Position numbers and translations under genes: made by a program. 64,000 nt of DNA from Polyangium mundeleinium (GTDB taxonomy: Bacteria; Myxococcota_A; Polyangia; Polyangiales; Polyangiaceae): the NCBI RefSeq assembly GCF_028369105.1, contig NZ_JAQNDO010000001.1:9580501-9644500 (forward strand), in the 5' to 3' direction. The notes beneath the pieces are model-generated. The model saw only the letters and a program-made list of their open reading frames with translations. It had not been told where the DNA came from and made no database searches. This document shows, piece by piece, positions 1-8,119 of this stretch (position 1 is its first letter; every line of letters starts with the position of its first letter).

Positions 1-510
1 CTCGGTGTCGTCCTCGGGCGAGCGCCCCCACGCCACGGACGAACCTCGCACCACACAAAGCCCTTCGTGGCGCACCCGGGCGACGCACGCATCCACGAGC
101 GCGGCGAGGTTCGGGAATCGACCGGCTTCGAGCGTGACCCGCGCGGGATCGGAGGGCGGCGGCGGGACGTCGACGCGGCCCGGCGCATACACGTGGGCGC
201 GGAGCCATTCGAGGTCGTAGCTGCTTTGCCGGCCGGAGGGCTCGTCCCAGGTGACGAGCACGCGGCGGCGCTGCGCGTCCAGGCCCACGCTCCGGGGGCG
301 AATGCCGAGCGGGACCTCCGAGGCATCGAGCGTGCGCTCCCCGGTCCGCGGGTGCCGGTCGAGGTCGCATTGATGGCGGAGCCAGAACCAGTGGAAATCG
401 GCGTGCGAGAGGCTCCCTGCGCCGAAATGGACACGAAGCCACCCCTCGTGGGGAACGAGCGAGGGGCCGGTGTCCGGTCCAGGGACCAGGTCAAGAGATG
501 TGGGTGACAT
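1..510 (-). CDS. Gamma-butyrobetaine-hydroxylase-like dioxygenase, N-terminal part only
   Basis: An open frame runs from an ATG at 510 to the window edge, so 170 residues are visible and the C-terminus is missing. Residues about 35-110 resemble the N-terminal domain of gamma-butyrobetaine/trimethyllysine hydroxylases (DUF971-like): FHWFWLRHQC, GIRPRSVGLD, VTWDEP and YDLEWLRAHVYAP. From about residue 130 the start of a TauD-like Fe(II)/2-oxoglutarate dioxygenase domain seems to begin, but its metal ligands lie outside the window. Relatives usually carry several Cys that bind zinc in the N-domain; only one is seen here (HQCDLD), so the zinc site may be lost. The gene is divergent from the nitric oxide reductase gene. 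Family membership is fairly clear; the substrate is not. Confidence 0.72.
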   Translation of the reverse strand, partial: MSPTSLDLVPGPDTGPSLVPHEGWLRVHFGAGSLSHADFHWFWLRHQCDLDRHPRTGERTLDASEVPLGIRPRSVGLDAQRRRVLVTWDEPSGRQSSYDLEWLRAHVYAPGRVDVPPPPSDPARVTLEAGRFPNLAALVDACVARVRHEGLCVVRGSSVAWGRSPEDDTE

Positions 511-633
511 GGCGGATGGTCGTCCAGGATAGCGGACATTGGTCCCCTCGGGAAGAGACATTCGGCGCAGCCCACGGGAGAGTCCGAGCGTGCGGCCGGG
601 GACGAGCCGCCCCGACGACAAACGCAACGTAAC

Positions 634-653
634 GGAGCATTTCATGAAGCTCC
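634..653. promoter_or_regulatory. Dyad upstream of the NO reductase gene, possible operator
   Basis: GGAGC and GCTCC arms flank a perfect 8-bp palindrome, TTCATGAA (641-648). The element lies about 80 bp before the reductase start, in the divergent intergenic region. Its size and AT-rich centre suit a repressor site such as that of an NO-responsive regulator (NsrR type), but it does not match a consensus closely enough to name one. Confidence 0.35.
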
Positions 654-734
654 GCTCGAATTCGGCACGTGTTTGCTCTTGAAATTGGTCACCCGGACGC
701 GCACAACGGTCCCACCCGACGCGGGAGGTATTCA

Positions 735-3050
735 ATGCGTCATACGAGGCTGTGGGCGGCGTTCGGCGCGGTCATCGTCCTTTCCTTCGCCGTCCTCGGT
801 TACTTCGGACTCGAGATTTATCGCAAAGCACCACCAGTACCGGATCGTGTCGTCGTGGCCTCGGACGGCCGCACGCTCTTCACGGGTCAGGACATTCGCG
901 ACGGTCAGAACGTCTGGCAATCGCTCGGCGGGCAGCAAGTCGGCTCGATCTGGGGGCACGGCGCGTACGTCGCCCCCGACTGGTCGGCGGATTGGCTGCA
1001 CCGCGAGGCGACGTGGATCCTCGACGTATGGGCGCATGACGAGAAAGGGACCACCTTCGACAAACTGCCCGCCCCGGAGCGCGCCGCGCTCGTCGAGCGG
1101 CTGAAGGCCGAGATACGCACGAACACGTACGACGCGGCGTCCGGCGCGCTCACGGTGAGCCCGCTCCGGGCCCGCGCGATCGAGGCGGTTTCGAAGCATT
1201 ACACCGCGGTGTTCGGCACCGATCCCGCGATGGCCGAGCTGCGCGACGCCTACGCGATCCCCGCCGCGACGCTCAAGGACCCCGAGCGCCAGCGCCTCAT
1301 GAACGCCTTCTTTTTCTGGGCGGCCTGGGCGTGCGGGACCGAGCGGCCCGGGGCGAACATCACATACAGCAACAACTGGCCCTCCGAGCCGCTCATCGGC
1401 AATCACCCCTCGGGCGCGATCGTCGTGTGGTCGGTCGTTAGCTTCGTCCTGCTGCTCGCCGGCATCGGCGCGCTCTCCTGGTATTTCGCGGCCCAGCGCC
1501 ACCGCCCAACGGAGGACCCGGTCTACCCCGAGCGGGATCCGCTGATCGGCCTGCAGGCGACGCCCTCGATGCGCGCGACGCGCAAATATTTCTGGGTCGT
1601 CGCCGCGCTCATCGTCACGCAAATCGCGCTCGGCGCGGTGAGCGCGCATTACGGCGTCGAGGGCTCGGGCTTCTACGGCATTCCCCTCGACCGGTGGTTG
1701 CCTTATGCCGTGACGCGGACGTGGCACGTCCAGCTCGGCATTTTCTGGATCGCCACGGCGTGGCTCGCCACGGGCCTGTTCATCGCGCCGGCCGTCGGCG
1801 GGCACGAGCCGAAATTCCAGCGCGCAGGCGTCCATTTCCTGTTCGTGTGCTTGCTCGTGATCGTCGTCGGCTCGCTCGCCGGCCAGTGGTTCGCGATCCA
1901 GCAGAAGCTCGGGTTCGAAGCGAATTTCTGGTTCGGCCACCAGGGCTACGAATACGTCGACCTCGGCCGCTTCTGGCAGATCTTCCTCTTCGTGGGCCTC
2001 TGCCTCTGGCTCTTGTTGGTCGGGCGCGCGATGTGGCCGGCATTCAAGAAGGGCGGCGAAAACAAGAACCTGCTCGCGCTCTTCCTCATTGCCTCCGCGG
2101 CGATCGCCCTCTTCTACGGTGCGGGGCTCATGTGGGGGCGGCAGACGAACCTCGCGATGGCCGAATACTGGCGCTGGTGGGTCGTTCACCTCTGGGTCGA
2201 GGGCTTCTTCGAGGTCTTCGCCACGGTCGTGATCGCGTTCCTCTTCACGCGCATGGGCCTCTTGCGTCTCGCAACCGCGACCTCGGCCGTGCTCTTCTCG
2301 ACGGTGCTGTTCCTCTCGGGTGGCATCATCGGCACCTTCCACCACCTCTATTTCACGGGCACGCCGACCTCCGTGCTCGCCCTCGGCGCGACGTTCAGCG
2401 CGCTCGAGGTCGTGCCGCTCGTCCTGATCGGCTTCGAGGCCTACGAAAACCTCACGCTCACGCGCGCGAGGCCCTGGGTCGCCGCGTACAAGTGGCCGAT
2501 TTACTTCTTCGTGGCGGTCGCATTCTGGAACCTCGTCGGCGCGGGGCTCTTCGGCTTCTTCATCAACCCGCCGATCGCGCTGTATTACATGCAGGGCCTG
2601 AACACGACGCCCGTCCATGGCCATACCGCGCTCTTCGGCGTCTACGGCATGCTCGGCATCGGCCTCATGCTCTTCTGCCTGAAGGGCCTGTCGACGCACC
2701 GCGCGTGGAAGACGGGCGCGCTCTCCTTCGCGTTCTGGACCATCAACATCGGGCTCGCGCTGATGGTGCTCCTCAGCCTGCTCCCGCTCGGCCTGCTCCA
2801 GACCTGGGCCAGCGTCGAGCACGGGATGTGGTACGCGCGATCGGCCGAGTTCCTCCAGACGCCGCGCATGGACACGCTGCGCTGGCTGCGCGTCCTCGGA
2901 GATACGATCTTCGCGGCAGGCGCGCTCGCGCTCGGGTGGTTCGTCCTCGGATTGAAGACGGGGTGGTCGCTCCGCGCCGAGGGGGATCCAAGCACCGAAC
3001 GCGAGCGCGAGGCGCTCCAGATCGGGCAGCCCGCAGAAAAAGAGAGCTGA
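735..3050 (+). CDS. norB: Quinol-dependent nitric oxide reductase (qNOR), single subunit
   Basis: This 771-residue membrane protein of the haem-copper oxidase superfamily would reduce two NO to N2O using quinol. The ATG at 735 has GGGAGGT seven bases upstream; an in-frame GTG at 669 is a less likely start. Residues about 40-220 form the periplasmic domain fused in qNOR in place of NorC (for example QNVWQSLGGQQ and GSIWGHGAYVAPDW). The rest shows about a dozen membrane segments with the expected His-rich helices: HVQLGIFW near 330, HHLYFTGTP near 536 and HGHTALFGVYG near 628, plus EGFFEVFATV near 490 carrying a core glutamate. The length is normal for the family. No norC, norD or norQ lies nearby, so the likely role is NO detoxification rather than full denitrification. 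Confidence 0.95.
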   Translation: MRHTRLWAAFGAVIVLSFAVLGYFGLEIYRKAPPVPDRVVVASDGRTLFTGQDIRDGQNVWQSLGGQQVGSIWGHGAYVAPDWSADWLHREATWILDVWAHDEKGTTFDKLPAPERAALVERLKAEIRTNTYDAASGALTVSPLRARAIEAVSKHYTAVFGTDPAMAELRDAYAIPAATLKDPERQRLMNAFFFWAAWACGTERPGANITYSNNWPSEPLIGNHPSGAIVVWSVVSFVLLLAGIGALSWYFAAQRHRPTEDPVYPERDPLIGLQATPSMRATRKYFWVVAALIVTQIALGAVSAHYGVEGSGFYGIPLDRWLPYAVTRTWHVQLGIFWIATAWLATGLFIAPAVGGHEPKFQRAGVHFLFVCLLVIVVGSLAGQWFAIQQKLGFEANFWFGHQGYEYVDLGRFWQIFLFVGLCLWLLLVGRAMWPAFKKGGENKNLLALFLIASAAIALFYGAGLMWGRQTNLAMAEYWRWWVVHLWVEGFFEVFATVVIAFLFTRMGLLRLATATSAVLFSTVLFLSGGIIGTFHHLYFTGTPTSVLALGATFSALEVVPLVLIGFEAYENLTLTRARPWVAAYKWPIYFFVAVAFWNLVGAGLFGFFINPPIALYYMQGLNTTPVHGHTALFGVYGMLGIGLMLFCLKGLSTHRAWKTGALSFAFWTINIGLALMVLLSLLPLGLLQTWASVEHGMWYARSAEFLQTPRMDTLRWLRVLGDTIFAAGALALGWFVLGLKTGWSLRAEGDPSTEREREALQIGQPAEKES

Positions 3051-3066
3051 CGGCGCCCCGCCTCCG

Positions 3067-5379
3067 CTAGGACAGTCCGCCCCGCCTCCGCACGATCCAG
3101 TGCACCCCGACGAGCATCGCCGCGCCGAGCGTCCAAGCCCAGGGCGGCAGGAGCGGCGAGACCCGCCTCTCCGCCGCGATCTGCGTCGCCGCCGGCAGCG
3201 GTAGGCTCCCGATCTGATCCACCGTCACGCTCTTGCCCCCGGTCGCCGCGGCGATCGCCGCGAGCCGCTCGGGATCGGGCCGCGTGTCCGCCCACTCGTC
3301 GCCGCCGCGCTCGCAGGCGAAGTCTCGGCGGGTCGTCGGACCGCGCTGCGCCGAAGCCGACCCGTCCGAAGACGCCGCGCCCGCCTCGTTCGGCACGATC
3401 TCCACCGTCGCCGAATACCCGCCCGGCTGGAGTTTGCCCGCGTCGAGCGAGAGCGGCTCGCCTTTGCCGTCGAGCCGCGCCGAGAGAGCACGCGCCTCCT
3501 CGCCCGTGCCGAGCTTGCGGATCGTGATCTTCGCGTCGCCCTTTTGCCCAGGCAGCGGCCGGAGCGTGAGCGTCGTGTTTTCCCCGGCGATGCACCCGTC
3601 CGCGAGCTCCACGACTGCGGGCTCGAAGCGCGGGTCGCGCATGAGCCAGCCGAGCAGCGCGTCCCAGAACGCGCCGTGCGCCCTTCCTGCCGCATTCGCC
3701 GCGAAGGCGCTGAAGAGCAGCCGGTGCGAGCCGTCGATGGCGAGCGCGATCGTCCGCCCGCTGCCGTGCTCGCCGAGCGCGAGGATCGGCATCGGCCCGC
3801 CCTTCGGCGTCCTGCGCGTCGGGTGCTCGAGCAGCACCGTCGCGCCGGGCCGCGCGTCGCCGACCACGTTCGCGCCCGGCATCTCGGGCCACTCCTCGCC
3901 GATGAGATCCCGCAGCGGCCCGAGCACCGGCGCGGCGCGGCCCGCCTCGGTCGTGCGCGGGACGAACGAGCCGACGTCCGCGCCCTGCGCGTCCGCCCCG
4001 CGATCGAGCTCGACGGGCAGGACCTCGGCGAGCGGCGTGCCAGCGTAGTTGCCGGGCACGAACGCGTCCGGGCCGCCGACCATGATCAAGCCGCCGCCCT
4101 TGTCGACGTACCGCGCGAGCGATCGCAGGTGCTTCGCGAGGCCGTACGGCGCGGCGTTGAAGTCCTGGAGCACCACGGCGTCGAAGCTCGGCAGGTGCTC
4201 GCTGAAGAGCTCGTCGACCGGGAACGGGATGAGCGCGAGCTCCTCCGACGGCGCGACCACGTCGTCGGTCGGCGTGCGCAAAATGAAGAAGGCCACGACA
4301 TCGACGGACGCGTCGGCTTTGAGCCACATGCGGAGCGCGCGCACGTCGTACGTCGGCCGCCCGGCCACGTGCAGCACGCGCACGCGATCACGCGCGACGT
4401 CGATCGTCATGTACCGCGTGTCGTTGTCCGGCACCGCGTCGCCGTCCGGCGCGTCGATCGACACTTCGAGGATACGCGCGCCGGCGCGATCGAGCGTCAC
4501 TTCGAGCTCGAGCGTCGCCGATCCGCTCGACGCGTTGGCCTTGCCCGACGCGAGCAACGTCGGCTCGCCGCTTTCGCGAAGCTCGCGTAGCGACACGGGG
4601 ATCTCATCGCAGTCGAGCCCGCCCGCACAGCCGATCTCGACCCGCAACGTGAGCGGCTGATGCGCGACCGCCGCGCCTGCCGCTCGCACCGCGCGCACGC
4701 TCGCGTCACGCGGCGCCTCCGTCGCGACCGAGACCGCGTGCACCGGCACCGTCAGCGTCCCCAGCGCGGCGCGGATCGCCTCGCCCGCCTGCGCCTCGCC
4801 GGGCCGATCGAGCCTTCCATCCGAGAGCACCACGATCGCCGCGGGCCGCTCGTCCGCCGCGCGCGCGACCGACTCGATCGCGCCGGCGAGATCCGATCGT
4901 GGCATCGGCCGCGCCGCGAGCAGCGCCTGCCCGAGCCGACCTTCCGCCCCGCCTTGCGCCGCCTCGGGCGCGCCGTCCGCGAGCGCGGCGGTGAGCGGCG
5001 TCGGCGCGCCTTTGCCGAACGCGAGCCCGTAAAGCCGCACCTCGGCGCCGTGCTTCTGCAGCTCGCCGAGCGCGCGCGCAGCCTCCTGCCGGCGCGTCTT
5101 TCCCGCGGGGCCCGGCAGATCGATCGAGCGCGACGCGTCGGCGAGCACGACCACGCGGGGCCCGACGAGGCTGCCCTTGCTCTGGATCGCCACCGGCCGC
5201 AGCACCGCGAAGAGCAGGCCGATCGACGCGAGCGAGCCCGTGGCGAACGCGGCGAGCCGCGAGCCGCGCGAACGCTTGAGCTCGAGCGCGAGCAGCACGA
5301 TGCCGAGGACCGTGAGCAGGGCGGCGAGGAGCTGGTAGGACGGCGCGAGATCCCCCGACGGCGCGAGGCTCGTCGTCAT
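3067..5379 (-). CDS. Membrane-anchored VWA / glutamine-amidotransferase-like protein
   Basis: A 770-residue protein with two N-terminal membrane helices (about 14-60) and one at the C-terminus (about 745-762). Between them is a von Willebrand A-like domain with the MIDAS motif DASRS near residue 82 and SDG near 187. A later region resembles a class-I glutamine-amidotransferase fold (FDAVVLQDF, GGLIMVGGPDAF) without an obvious catalytic Cys. Proteins of this build usually sit in operons with MoxR ATPases, DUF58 and DUF4159 proteins; here only DUF4159 and a lipoprotein are present. Its ATG overlaps the stop of the DUF4159 gene (ATGA), so the two are probably translationally coupled. The substrate and exact function are unknown. 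Confidence 0.82.
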   Translation of the reverse strand: MTTSLAPSGDLAPSYQLLAALLTVLGIVLLALELKRSRGSRLAAFATGSLASIGLLFAVLRPVAIQSKGSLVGPRVVVLADASRSIDLPGPAGKTRRQEAARALGELQKHGAEVRLYGLAFGKGAPTPLTAALADGAPEAAQGGAEGRLGQALLAARPMPRSDLAGAIESVARAADERPAAIVVLSDGRLDRPGEAQAGEAIRAALGTLTVPVHAVSVATEAPRDASVRAVRAAGAAVAHQPLTLRVEIGCAGGLDCDEIPVSLRELRESGEPTLLASGKANASSGSATLELEVTLDRAGARILEVSIDAPDGDAVPDNDTRYMTIDVARDRVRVLHVAGRPTYDVRALRMWLKADASVDVVAFFILRTPTDDVVAPSEELALIPFPVDELFSEHLPSFDAVVLQDFNAAPYGLAKHLRSLARYVDKGGGLIMVGGPDAFVPGNYAGTPLAEVLPVELDRGADAQGADVGSFVPRTTEAGRAAPVLGPLRDLIGEEWPEMPGANVVGDARPGATVLLEHPTRRTPKGGPMPILALGEHGSGRTIALAIDGSHRLLFSAFAANAAGRAHGAFWDALLGWLMRDPRFEPAVVELADGCIAGENTTLTLRPLPGQKGDAKITIRKLGTGEEARALSARLDGKGEPLSLDAGKLQPGGYSATVEIVPNEAGAASSDGSASAQRGPTTRRDFACERGGDEWADTRPDPERLAAIAAATGGKSVTVDQIGSLPLPAATQIAAERRVSPLLPPWAWTLGAAMLVGVHWIVRRRGGLS

Positions 5380-6149
5380 GGCGAAGGCTCCGCCGCGCGG
5401 CGCCGCATCAGGAAGGGCGCGTGCACCTGATCGTCCTTGTAGTTCGAGCAGAGCACGAACATCGCCACGTTCACCGCGAGCCGCGCGGCCTGCTCGCGTT
5501 GCGGCTCGCCGTTCGGCACCACGACGAACGGGTGCGTCCCGTTTGCCGCGCGGGCGAGCGCGCCGAGCACGTCGTGCTTGGCGAAGATCACCTGCGGCAC
5601 GCCGCCGCGTAGGATCGCTTCGAGCTTCGGCTCGCCCTCGACACGCCCGACGGCGCGACGGAGCAGGTAAAACGAGCGGAAGAGCACGTTCTCCGTGCCG
5701 ATCGGGATCGCCGCGCCGTCGGGCAACACGCGGGCGAGCTCGCGCCGCGCGGCCTTGCCGAACGCGCCCGACTCGGGGGCGAAATCGTCGACGAAGAGCA
5801 CGCCGCCGAGCGCGAGGAAGCGCCGGATGCCGAGCACCTCGCGCTCGGTCAGGGCGGGCACGTCGTCCTCACCGCCCCAGATCGCAAACGGCTCGGCGAG
5901 CAGCGCGGGCGCGTCGGCGCGCACCGTCGTGGGCGTGAGGCGCGCGGGCGCGCTCGTGCGCCGCGTGAGCTCCTCGGACCAGCGCGCGGGACCGGTCGTC
6001 CGTGCGCCTTCCCAGCGCGCCGTCCCCGTGAGCAGGATCCGCGGGTTGAACGCCCCTTCCTCCCCGAAGGCCCGCGACGGCCGCGGCACGAGCGCGACGA
6101 GCAGGAGCGCCACGAGCACGAGGAAGACCGAGCTCACCCGCGCGCGCAT
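5376..6149 (-). CDS. DUF4159-family exported protein
   Basis: A 257-residue protein with a signal peptide (about 1-27, ending PSRAFG). The body has the DUF4159 pattern: REVLGIRRFLALGGVLFVDDF followed by a cluster near FRSFYLLRRAVGRVEG. The ATG at 6149 overlaps the stop of the upstream lipoprotein (TGATG), so it is preferred to the TTG one codon earlier. The downstream VWA gene overlaps by ATGA. The domain is thought to be related to glutamine-amidotransferase-like folds and occurs with VWA and MoxR partners. The molecular role is not known. Confidence 0.8.
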   Translation of the reverse strand: MRARVSSVFLVLVALLLVALVPRPSRAFGEEGAFNPRILLTGTARWEGARTTGPARWSEELTRRTSAPARLTPTTVRADAPALLAEPFAIWGGEDDVPALTEREVLGIRRFLALGGVLFVDDFAPESGAFGKAARRELARVLPDGAAIPIGTENVLFRSFYLLRRAVGRVEGEPKLEAILRGGVPQVIFAKHDVLGALARAANGTHPFVVVPNGEPQREQAARLAVNVAMFVLCSNYKDDQVHAPFLMRRRAAEPSP

Positions 6150-6769
6150 CAATCGAAATCCTCCACGTGCCAGACGCCCGCCTCGCGGCGCAGCTTCACC
6201 TCGTGGCCGCCCGGCACCTGCACGGTCGCGCGATCGCCGGCGACCTGCACCTCCAGGCCCTCCGGGTGCTCGAGCCCCTCGACGAGCGAACGCAGATCGT
6301 TCTCGATCGCGCTCCGCGTCGACGGCGAGAGGACCCGCAAAAGCCCGGCGTAGCTGCGCCGCGCGAGGACACGTCGGAGCTGCTCGAGCGCCTGCGCGGG
6401 CGTCTTCGCGCCTGCGGGCAGCGCGTCGGCGGCCGAGATCCGGAAGACGCCGCCTTCGAGCTCCAGCGTCGCCTCCTCGCCGTCCGCGTACCGCATGCGG
6501 GCGTGGGCCTTGATCGTCACGCCGGGTGCGGCGAGGGCCTTGGCCTGATCGGCGAGCTCGCTGCGCTCCTCGGCCACGATGCGACGCACGTCCTCGCGGG
6601 AGAGGCTCCGCTGGCCTTTCGCGGTCATCATGCCGTGGATCGCGTCGGCGTCACCACGTGCGGCCGCGTCGGCGTAGGCCTTCACGGCGTCCTTCGGGTC
6701 GGGCATGGCGGAGCCGCCGCACGCGGCAAGGGCGAAGGCGAGGCACGCGAAGGTCACGAACCGGGGCAC
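6149..6769 (-). CDS. Lipoprotein, first gene of the VWA/DUF4159 operon
   Basis: A 206-residue protein with a lipoprotein signal: a hydrophobic stretch ending in the lipobox LAAC at residues 14-17. The mature part starts with a helix-rich region (DAVKAYADAAARGDADAI) like NTF2-like or DUF4878 lipoproteins. It ends in a short beta-rich stretch (HEVKLRREAGVWHVEDFD) that recalls the tail of such folds. It overlaps the DUF4159 gene by one base and has about 120 bases of free upstream DNA, so the operon promoter should lie there. Function is unknown beyond probable envelope location. Confidence 0.75.
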   Translation of the reverse strand: MPRFVTFACLAFALAACGGSAMPDPKDAVKAYADAAARGDADAIHGMMTAKGQRSLSREDVRRIVAEERSELADQAKALAAPGVTIKAHARMRYADGEEATLELEGGVFRISAADALPAGAKTPAQALEQLRRVLARRSYAGLLRVLSPSTRSAIENDLRSLVEGLEHPEGLEVQVAGDRATVQVPGGHEVKLRREAGVWHVEDFD

Positions 6770-6890
6770 GGGCGGAGCCTAGTACAAAACGGGCGACCCG
6801 GGGCCTCGACGTCGCGCGCCGGACGACCTCGACCCTCGATCCCCCTGGTCGCTTGGACCTGGGAGCGGTACAGGTTGAAGCGGATCTCTC

Positions 6891-7436
6891 ATGTCGGGCC
6901 GCCCTTTCATCCGCCTCGCGGACCGCACGGACCTCGACGGATTCGCCGATCACATCGTCCGCCACTCGGCCGAGAGTGGACGCGAAGGCTCTTTGCATTT
7001 TGCGATCTCGCGTTCGCCCGAGCGCGCGAGCGTCCGAGAGCACGCGCGGCAGCGCTGGGAGCGCGCGCTGGAGGAGTCGCTCTGGGGCCGGTGTTTCCTG
7101 CTCGTCGAGCCTGTGCGGGGCTGGGTCGTGGGGCACCTCGAGCTCCGCGGCGGGCGTTTCTCGGCGGAGATGCACCGCGCGATCCTCGGCATGGGCATCG
7201 AGCGGGGGTACACGCGGAAGGGCCATGGCCAGCAATTGATGGAGGCCGCGATCGGCTGGGCGAAACGTACGGGCAAGGTCGCCTGGATCGACCTCGGCGT
7301 CTTCGAGCACAACCTCCCCGCCCGGACCCTCTACCAGCGGATGGGCTTCGTGGAGAACGGCAAGCGCAAAGACGCGTTCCGGATCGATTCGGGGATGCAG
7401 GTGACCGACATTTCGATGTCGCTCCGGATCGGCTGA
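6891..7436 (+). CDS. GNAT-family N-acetyltransferase
   Basis: A 181-residue protein with the GNAT fold. The acetyl-CoA motif A is visible as GIERGYTRKGHGQQLMEAAI near residues 103-122, followed by WIDLGVFEHNLPARTLYQRM and GFVENGKRKDAF, the usual final strands. It looks like the broad RimJ/YhhY-like group that acetylates amino groups of proteins or small molecules; the substrate cannot be read from sequence. It stands alone, with a strong hairpin overlapping its stop codon. The ribosome binding site is weak. Confidence 0.88.
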   Translation: MSGRPFIRLADRTDLDGFADHIVRHSAESGREGSLHFAISRSPERASVREHARQRWERALEESLWGRCFLLVEPVRGWVVGHLELRGGRFSAEMHRAILGMGIERGYTRKGHGQQLMEAAIGWAKRTGKVAWIDLGVFEHNLPARTLYQRMGFVENGKRKDAFRIDSGMQVTDISMSLRIG

Positions 7437-7464
7437 CGTCGAATTCGATAGCGAATTCGACGTC
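7435..7464. terminator. Perfect 13-bp hairpin at the end of the acetyltransferase gene
   Basis: GACGTCGAATTCG and CGAATTCGACGTC pair perfectly around the loop ATAG. The left arm includes the last two bases of the stop codon at 7436. There is no T-run after it, so it may act as an mRNA end-stabiliser or a weak terminator rather than a classic intrinsic terminator. Confidence 0.6.
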
Positions 7465-7610
7465 CTGAATGCGTTGTGTCCACGCCGTATCGCTACCACC
7501 GGTCCATCCCGACGTACGGACATGTCATGGGCCGTTCATCGTGGAGGTACGAAAGTAGTACGTGTACCTACTTGACGGGCGTCTTCCGGTGATGAACTAC
7601 TCGATTCGAT

Positions 7611-8117
7611 ATGGTGGGGGAAGCGCGGATTTTATTGGTCGACGACGATCCTGTTTTCGGCAAGGAGGCGCGGCTCCGGCTCTTGGCCGAGGATCTCGAC
7701 GCTGCTTTTCATCAAGGGCCGCTCGGCACGCTCCAGGCCGTGCGGGCCACGCGTTGCGAGCTCGTCGTGATCGACGTCAACATGCCGAAGGTCGACGGTT
7801 GCCTTCTGGTGCGGATGATTCGTGACGCCTTTGGCCTTGGGCATACCCGCGTGATGCTCTGTTCCGACATGAGGTCGGACATGCTCGCAGCGCTCGCGAA
7901 GGCCCTGCAGGTGCCGTTCATCGCGAAGAGCGCGGGCCTCGACGTGCTCGTCGAGAGCGTCCGCGCGGCCCTCGCGGAGCCCCGCGCGCGTGGCGCCGGC
8001 GCGGCCGGCGAGGTGAACCCCGTCTGCGACAGCCCATGCATCCCGGCGCCGGTTCGTCCCGCCAGTCCCGTGGTCGGGCGTCGTAGGCCGACGCCGCGTC
8101 GCTCGCGGGATCGATGA
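7611..8117 (+). CDS. Single-domain response regulator with a variable tail
   Basis: A 168-residue protein. Residues 5-120 form a receiver domain: acidic pair in LLVDDDP, phosphoacceptor Asp in VVIDVNMPKVDG (near residue 51), and the conserved Lys in FIAKSAG (near 106). The last 45 residues are Pro/Arg-rich with no DNA-binding domain, so output must come through another protein. No histidine kinase is adjacent. Upstream are three closely spaced GTAC motifs (7547-7567) within an AGGTAC...GTACCT dyad. Its 3' end lies 2 bases from the convergent acyl-AMP ligase gene. The start is uncertain; a GTG at 7614 is also possible. Confidence 0.85.
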   Translation: MVGEARILLVDDDPVFGKEARLRLLAEDLDAAFHQGPLGTLQAVRATRCELVVIDVNMPKVDGCLLVRMIRDAFGLGHTRVMLCSDMRSDMLAALAKALQVPFIAKSAGLDVLVESVRAALAEPRARGAGAAGEVNPVCDSPCIPAPVRPASPVVGRRRPTPRRSRDR

Positions 8118-8119
8118 GC

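Noticed and set aside
663-677. Sigma-54 promoter for the NO reductase
   Set aside because: The GG and GC elements are nine bases apart; sigma-54 requires ten almost strictly. Kept only as an observation.
732-2822. A long open frame antisense to the NO reductase gene
   Set aside because: It is Glu/Arg-rich with no domain, and mirrors a clearly coding gene in GC-rich DNA where the antisense frame rarely meets stops.
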